Made by a program: the position numbers and the translations under genes. DNA of 30,811 nt from a bacterium (GTDB lineage: Bacteria; Dependentiae; Babeliae; Babeliales; RVW-14): positions 1 to 30,811 of the forward strand of contig RGUK01000010.1 of NCBI GenBank assembly GCA_010027825.1, read 5' to 3'. This document shows, piece by piece, positions 8,248 through 17,200 of the stretch. A model generated the notes under the pieces. That model worked only from the letters and a program-made list of their open reading frames with translations, was not told where the DNA came from and did no database searches. The stretch's first letter is position 1. Each line of letters begins with the position of its first letter.

Positions 8248-11200
8248 ATGTCGGGACCTTACACAAATGAAAACGCCATCGTGTATGAAACACAGGTGGT
8301 CATCACAGGTACGTCCGCTTCAAGTTCAAGTACAGGCGGGCTGATTGTAAGCGGCGGCTTGTCTACTAAAGATACCTACATTACAGGTCACGTTTCTGTT
8401 AACGAAGTTAATATTACGCCTAATTTAAACGACATCATTTATGAGCAACAAGAAATCTTACAAAACAACATACATGGGCTTACGGACATCCAGGGGTTCA
8501 CCTTTGATAACACCATCGCCACTGCATTTAAGGCACATGTGACGGTTAACGTGTCCACTGCCGATCCGAAAACGGCATTATGGGAATTAAATGGTGTGTA
8601 CCTTAATTCTGGTTGGACACTCACGTCGAGGTTCACGGGTGACCTGACGGGTGTGAACTTTGCATTAAAGGACACTGCGGGCATTGGTCAAATGCAATAC
8701 ACAAACAACAATGCCACGGGCACTACAACCATTAGATACAGGGCAACAACCAACGCCCCAGCTGGTACCAATCCCCTGAGCTTTTCTGGAACTGTGCTCT
8801 TGAATACGTCTGGAAACTATATTCCTAACAATCTCGTGTACGCCAATACCAAAGACACGCTTGCCACGAGCGACATTACATACAATCCAAACAAGTTTAC
8901 TATCGGTGGTAACTCAACTGTTGTGATAGAAAATGGCAACACATTTACTAATTACTCCCAAGGGGGTGCGCTCACTGTAATGGGCGACGCTTCAGTGGCC
9001 AAGACACTAGTAGTAAAAGATCAAATTGGAGTAGGAGTGACCAGTCCAAATTATGCCCTTGACATTTCCGGTGACATCAACTTTACCGGTGAATTGTATC
9101 AAAATGGACAGCCTTATGTGAGCAGCTTGTGGGGTCAAAATGGAAATGACATCTTTTACACTCGTGGAAATTTAGGCATAAACACCACCGCTCCTACCGC
9201 CGGGATTGATGTGAACGGAAATGCTCGTGTGACGGGCGCTTTCACGGCTGGGTCCATTGCAGCTACAAATGCAAATGTCACCAACATAACAACAGGCGCA
9301 ATCAATGCTACGTCTGCCAACATTTCTACTGTGTCAGCAGGCAATGTGTACATCTCCGGTGATTTGAATGTGCTGGCCAATGTCAACACTGTCAATATGA
9401 CAGTTTCTAACTTGTCCGACACAAATATGACCGTAACCTCAGTTATTGTTACAAATACCGCTACAGGTGGAAGCATCTCTGCAAATTCAGGATCTTTCAC
9501 CACACTGACTGCGTCTAATATAATTGCAAGTGGTATCACGGCTGGAAGTGTTACTGCAACAAGCGGAACCATCGGAAATGTAACATCCACGAATGTCACA
9601 ACAGGTGCATTGAACACAACTGCACTTACAAGTTCAAGCATTATGTCCAATAGCGTAACCACGGGCACTATGGTATTTAGTTCTGCCACGGGTATAAACT
9701 TGACCCTTACCAATTTGACATCAGGTTCAGTGACAACTACATCAATCACGTCTACGAACGCCGTGATCACTTCCGCCACCGTTACCAACGTCTCCGCAAC
9801 AAACTTGACAGCTGGGAACATGCGGGTCACAGGTGCTGTAAGCGCACCTAGCGTGTCCGCTACCAATGTGACAAGCACCAATGTGTTTGCAACAAATGTG
9901 ACGGGTGCCAATTTAAGCTTCATGTCAGGTACCATTGGAAATGCCGTTTTTACAAACTTGACTTCTGGTGGGGTGTCAGCAAGTTCTATTTCAGCTGCAC
10001 AAGTGTCCGCTACAAACGTATCCGCGTCAAATACCATTTTTACAAGCGCTACAGGCGGTGACCTCAGATTAACTGGTGGATTCACAGTTGGCAATGTGAG
10101 GTCAACAAACATTTCAGCAGGTTCCTTTGTCACCGCAAGTGCTACGGCAACAAACATCGAATTCACATCTGCAACAGGTTCGGGTGCCTATTTAGGTGAC
10201 GTGACAGCTGGCAATGTGATTTCGCGAGGCCTTGTGTCCACTGGCACGGTTCTTGCACGTGAGGGTGGTTTTACCAACGCTACTGCCACCACTGTAATTG
10301 TGTCTGGGAGTATCACAACGGGAAGCATTGTTGTCAATAGTACCCTTACTACCCTTAGCATTAATGCAACCACGGGTAATTACACAAATGTATCGACTGC
10401 AAGTTTAGTTTCTACCACGGCGACAATTGGAAGTATTTCCGGTACAACCTCGAGTATCGGGAGCATCCTCGTAACCAATGGAACCATCACTAATTTAATG
10501 TCAACGAACGTGACAGCGGGGTCTATTGTGGCATCCGGCACTGTTTCGGCCGCAAATGTATACGTTGGCTCTCTCCTAAGTACCTCCAATGTGTCCGCTT
10601 CAAGCTTCACCACAGCAAACGTGGTTTCTACAAACGTGAGTGCAAACAACGTAGTTTCAACAAGTGTGTCAGCTGGCTCCATAGCGGCTTCTGGAAGTGT
10701 GTCCACGGCCAATCTTACTTCAACAAATGCAACGATTGCTCAGCTCCAATTTACTAATGCATCAGCCAGTACAATGGTGCTCTCAACAGGTCTTACAACA
10801 GGCTCCCTTGCTGCTACAACTGTCACAACCGCAAACGTTGCCGCTGGAGCTGCGACCATCGCCAATTTGCAGGCGACTGGATTTACGGCATCGAATGCAA
10901 GTGTGACAAACATTTCAGTTGGAAGTGTCAATGTCGGCACAAGTATAAGCGCCCAAAATGTGATTGCTACCAATGTCACGGCGACAAATGCCTTTATCAC
11001 CACGGGTACAGTTACAAATTTAGCAAGCACCACTATTACCGCGTCAAATGTGGCAGCATCCAATGTGACGGCTTCCAATGTACTTGCTACCAGTGCGTCT
11101 GTAGGCAATGCTGTTTTTACGGGTGTTTCCGCAAGTAACGTGAATGTGTCTGGAGGTATCACATCCGGCGTGTTGTTTGCCACCAGCGGCACCTTTTCAA

Positions 11201-14200
11201 CGGTTACAACAACGCAATTAAGTGCCACAACCATCACAGCCTCAAATGTGAGCTTGTCTGGATCCATTGCGGCAACGAACCTAACGGCTTCCAGCGCGAC
11301 AGTGACAAATGCCCAATTCACAGGTGTGTCTGCGGGTACGCTTACTGTAACGTCTTTGCTTGCAGCCACAGGAAACAGTAATACCCTAGGCAGTGTTTAC
11401 ACCACGGGTGGAAACGTGGGTATTGCAACCACAAGCCCGGCTTACAGATTAGATGTTACTGGATCTGCGCGATTCAGCACGGGTTTGACCACGGGTACAC
11501 TCACTGTAAACACTTCTATTTCAGGCGCATCGCTTGCTGCCGGAACTGCAAGCATTGCAAACGCAAGTGTGTCTACATTGACAGCTGGGATATTGGCTGT
11601 TTCCGGAAGCATCAGTGCTGGTTCCATTGCCGCAAGTGCTCTTCAAACCACATCATTGACAGCAACTAATGCAGTAGTTACTAACATTACGAGCACGACG
11701 CTCAACTTGACGGGAGGAATGTCCACTGGAACTTTGCAGGTCTCTAATTTGGCCGACATTGCAAATCTTCAAGCAACTAGAGCTACAGTCTCCAATGTCA
11801 TTGCAACAACCGGTGTGACAGCAGGTACGCTTAATGCGACTGTTGGAACATTTACAACGGTGACTTCGACCGTGGTCGCAGCGACGACTTTAACGGGTGG
11901 CAATGTAAGTTTGTCAGGCAATTTGGTTGTGGCAGGCACATTGACAACTGTGAATGTGACCACTACAAACTTGATTGATACGAATGTGTCTGCCGGGTCC
12001 ATATTCATTGACACGGCACTTAGCGCTATGGGTAACAGCAACACTGTTGGAAGTATATTTACAACAGGTGGAAATGTGGGTATCAACACCACGGCTCCAC
12101 AGTTTACATTGGATGTCACGGGCACAGCGCGATTATCCACTGGACTCACAACGGGTACCCTTACAGCAAACACGAGCGTGTCTACGGGTACGGTTTCCGC
12201 AAGTTCCGCCACGTTTGGAACACTTGCTGCAACCAATGTAAGTGCAGGTACCCTTAGCGTGGGTTCTATCACAGCTGGAACGGTTCTTGCGTCTACGAGT
12301 GTATCAACGGGTACGCTTACAGCCACAAGCGGTGTGTACACAAATGTGACCGCAACGAGTGTGTCAGCTTCTAGCGTTACAACTGGAACACTATTGGCAA
12401 GTACAGCGTCGTCAGCAAATGTATCTGTATTGAATGTGTCAGCTGGCAATATTACAGCTACAGGTGTGACAGCAAGCAACTTGAATGTGACCACTGGAAT
12501 GACAGCAGGAACCTTGAATGTGACTTCGCAATTTACATCCGCAAACGCGAGGTTTACAAATAGCACCATTACCACATTAAGAGCGACGGACATCACGACA
12601 TCGACCCTTGTTGCAACATCGGCTACACTTTGGGCCTTGACGGCAACAAGCTTGACAAGCACGAATGTGATTGCGACGAATGTAAGTGCAACCAACTTGC
12701 AGTTCACCAATGCTACAGCAACGAGCTTGACACTGACGGGACTGTCTACAGGGACGTTAAGTGCTACCACGAGCGTGAGTACAGGTAGCATTCAAGCAGG
12801 TAGTGCGACCATTCCTAATTTTGCGTTCACAAATGCTACGGGAACGACACTGGTTATGACGACGGGGATGACGACGGGAACATTATTGGCAACAACAAGT
12901 GTAAGCACATCTTCCCTCTCGGCTTCCACTGCAACGTTGGGCAACGTGCAGGTGACGGGATCAATGACTGCTGGCTCCATCACGGCAACGACCGGTACAT
13001 TTGTGTCGCTTGTGGCAAGCACTAATTTGTCAGCATCAAGCATCGTTGCGACGACAGTAACAGCGGCAAACATCAACATTACGGGCATCACTTCGACCAA
13101 CGTAAGTGCAACGGCTGTGACGGCAGGAACCTTGCTGGCGACCACGTCTGTGAGCACGGCCAATGTTATAGCAACCAATGCGACGTTGGCATCGGTGTTT
13201 GTGACCAATGCAACGGCAAGCAACGTTGTCATTGCCACAGGGTTGACGGTGTCTTCGACACTTTCAGCTTCTACGGTCACCACGGGAACGTTATCAGCTT
13301 CTACGGCTACAATAGCAAATGCGGTGTTCTCAACGATGGCAACTACATCAACACTCAATGCGTCGGGTATGACAGTTGGCAGCATCAATTTCACTGGCAA
13401 TTTGTTCCAGAATGGGTCACCGTATATTAGCTCACAGTGGACGTCAGGAACGGGAGGTAATTTAACGTACACAACAGGCAACGTGGGTATCAACACCACG
13501 GCTCCACAGTTTACCTTGGACGTAAATGGATCGGCACGTATTTCTTCGGGCATCACTGTGGGTAATTTGAATTTCACGGGCAGTTTGTTCCAGAATGGAG
13601 TTCCTTACAGTGCAACGTCACAGTGGGGTGACATTTCAGGGGGCATTGCATACACGGCGGGGAATGTGGGTATTCTCACTACCACTCCTGCAGCTACACT
13701 TGATGTTTCTGGTGGCATGCGAGTTACGGGTAATCTTACTGCCGGAAATGTTGTTTTGACCAATTACATCAACAGCTATGGAAATATGGTTTTCACCACT
13801 TCGGGTACCACGACCGTGACCACCAATGTGAGATCCCTTGCAAATCGATCGCGTACGTCACGTGCTAATGCAACCGCTGCGGTCAGCACATGGAATACCC
13901 GTGCAAGTCCAGTGGACAACTTTTGGACATCGATAGTATGGAGTCCAGAGTTATCACGTTTTGTTGTAGTTGCATCTACAGGAACAGGCAACAGGGTGAT
14001 GACATCGCCAGACGGAATTACGTGGACAACACGTGCCAGTGCTGCTAACAACGGTTGGAGCGCGATAGCTTGGAGTCCAGAATTATCCCTTTTCGTGGCT
14101 GTTGCGACTTCAGGGACGGGAAACAGAGTGATGACATCTCCAGACGGAATTACGTGGACAACACGTGCTAGTGCTGCTGACAACGATTGGAGAGCAATAG

Positions 14201-17200
14201 TATGGAATCCAGAATTATCACTTTTCGTGGCGGTGGCAAGTACGGGTACTGGAAACAGAGTGATGACATCGCCAGACGGAATTACGTGGACAACACGTGC
14301 AAGCGCTGCAGACAATCAATGGTTCAGTGTCACGTGGAGTCCTGAATTGTCACTTTTTGTAGTTGTTTCAAATACGGGTACCGGAAATCGTGTGATGACG
14401 AGTTCGAATGGACTCGATTGGACAACACGTGCCAGTGCTGCAGACAACGGTTGGTTCGATGTCACGTGGAGTCCCGAACTTGGCCTTTTCGTAGCTGTTT
14501 CAAGTACGGGTGTGATGACATCGGCAAACGGAATTACGTGGACGACACGTACGGCGGCTGCAAATAATCAATGGAACGCGATAGCTTGGAGTCCTGAATT
14601 GTCACTTTTTGTAGTTGTTTCAGATACGGGTACAGGAAATCGTGTGATGACGAGTTCGAATGGACTGAATTGGACAACACGTGCCAGTGCTGCTGACAGT
14701 GAGTGGACCACGATAGCTTGGAGTCCTGAATTATCAAGATTTGTTGTTGTATCATATGCAGGATCAATAATGACATCGCAGATAGCACTACCTGCGGCAC
14801 GATCTACGATCTTGGCATCCCCAGCGTACATCACGGTCACGGAGGGTAATGTCAATTTAGCGGGCAATTTGACGGTATCCAATTTGGTATTGACCACGGG
14901 TTTAACAACGGGTACATTGCTCGCAACTACGAGCGTGTCATCGGCCAATGTGGCCGCGGCAAATGCAACAGTAACCAATGCGGTGATCACGAGTCTTACT
15001 ACTGCTAATGTAAGTGTGTCCGGTACATTGAGTTCGGCGAACTTGATTGCGACAACGAGTGTGTCCACGGCAAACTTATCAGCAGGTTTTGTTACCACCG
15101 CCAATTTGTTGGCTACGGGCATAACCGCTGGAACAATCCGGGCTACCACGGGAACATTTACGACCGCGACGATGACCAATTTGGTTTCAACGGCCATAAC
15201 GGGTGGAAGTTTAAGTTTGTCGGGTAGCTTGACGGTATCAGGTACACTGACTATCACGAACATCACTACGACCAATTTGGTGGACACAAATATGTCAGTA
15301 GGATCGATGTTTGTCGGATCTAGTTTATCCGTCTCAGGAAACAGCAACACGATTGGAAGTATCTTTTTGACGGGTGGAAACGTGGGTATCAATACCACAA
15401 GCCCGCAATTCGCACTTGACGTGGCGGGCACGGGCAATTTCACCAATGTAATATCGACTGGATTCACTGCAGCCGGTGCTGTAATTACAAGCGCAGACGT
15501 GACAAACCTTTCAACGGCCAATTTGAGTATGTCCAATTTCACGGTTGGCTCGCTAGTAGCAACCTCAACATTGTCTGCTGGAAGTTTAGCGGGAACGGCA
15601 AGTACCATTGCGGGAGCGGTGTTCACAAACGTGACCAGTACGAATTTGGTTATTGCAACGGGCTTTACTACTGCTACCTTAAACATTTCAGGTTCGGCAA
15701 CGGCGTCCTCGCTTAATGTAACAAACGCGGTCGCCACCAATGTTTCGGCCACCAATCTCAGCTCAAGCACGGTATCTGCGGGTACCTTGGTGGCTACTTC
15801 CGCCACTGTCAACAGCTTGGTGGCAACGACAGCGTCCTTCACCACGGGGTCCTTTACGACTGCATCAGGGTCCACATTAGTGGCCACCACTATTTCTGCC
15901 GGAACATTGGCTGCAACAAGTCTGACAGCGGGTACCTTGGCCGCTACGGATGCCACGTTTGCAACGGTCTTGGTGACTTCCTTTTCGTCATCGAATGCCG
16001 CCATAACGGGACTGACAGCAGGTAATCTTGCAGCGACGACGGCCACCTTGGGGTCGGTAGTTGCCACGGCTGCGTCGTTTACTACGCTTACGGGTACGAC
16101 GGCTTCGTTCACAACTGCTTCTACTGCTAACTTGTCAGCGGGCACAGGTTCTATTGGGTCACTCCAAGTAGCACAGGTCACCGCAAGCAACATCTTATTT
16201 ACACAAGCCACGGCAAGTTCATTGTTCTCTGCATCAATTTCAGCTGGCACAGTTTCTGCAACCACTGTCACCACAGGCACAATGAATGCTCTTGATGCGT
16301 CGTTTACACGCGTAACACAATCTTCTGCTGTCATTACAGCTGCGACGATTGGTAACATCAATGTTACCAACGTTACAGCAAGTGGCATTAGTATAACACA
16401 AGCGACTGTTGGAACATTGGCTGTTTCCAATTTGACGGTTTCTTCGGGCTTGACACTGACGACGGGATTCTCGGCGCCTAATGTAAACATTACGGGTCAG
16501 TTGTACCAAAATGGCAGCTTACTGTCATTTGGTTGGGGATCGGACACCTCGGGCAACACGTTCTACACAAGTGGCAATGTGGGTATCAACACAACAAGTC
16601 CACAATTTGCTCTTGATGTGTCAGGTGGCGCGCGATTCACGGGTGGAATGACGGTTGGAAACTTGAATTATACAGGTTCATTGACTGTTAATGGAACTCC
16701 TATTTCTGGCTCTCCATGGGTTTCATCAGGAGCAGACATTTCGTATACACGAGGTAACGTTGGTATTGGAACGCTTAGCCCAACGACCACTTTAGATGTG
16801 TCGGGAGATGCACGTGTAAGTGGCACACTTAGTGCAGGAAATGCGGTCTTGACGGGATACATCAACACGTACGGGAATACTGTTTTCACAACGTCGGGAA
16901 CGACGGCCTTTGCATCGAATATTGAGTCACTCTCATACAGAATGCGCACTTCCAGGGCCAACGCCACCGCGGCTGTTTCAACATGGACGACCCGTACGGC
17001 GGCTGCATCTGATTGGCAAAGTATTGCTTGGAGTCCGGACCTATCGCTTTTTGCTGCTGTGAGTTCAACCATGATTATGACGTCGCCTGACGGAATCAAC
17101 TGGAGCACGCGTACAATGACGGCGAGTGCATGGTCATCTGTATGTTGGAGCTCGGAACTGGGTCTTTTTGTTGCTGTCAGTAACAATACCAGTCCTTACG

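Noticed and set aside
14568..16490. A 640-codon open frame on the minus strand, and others of 170-340 codons opposite both giant genes
   Set aside because: They lie entirely antisense to a repetitive gene, are Val/Ala/Thr/Pro-rich in the way expected from reversing ACN/GCN/AAY codons, and carry no recognisable domain. Their length comes from the sense strand rarely using in-phase codons that read as stops in reverse.
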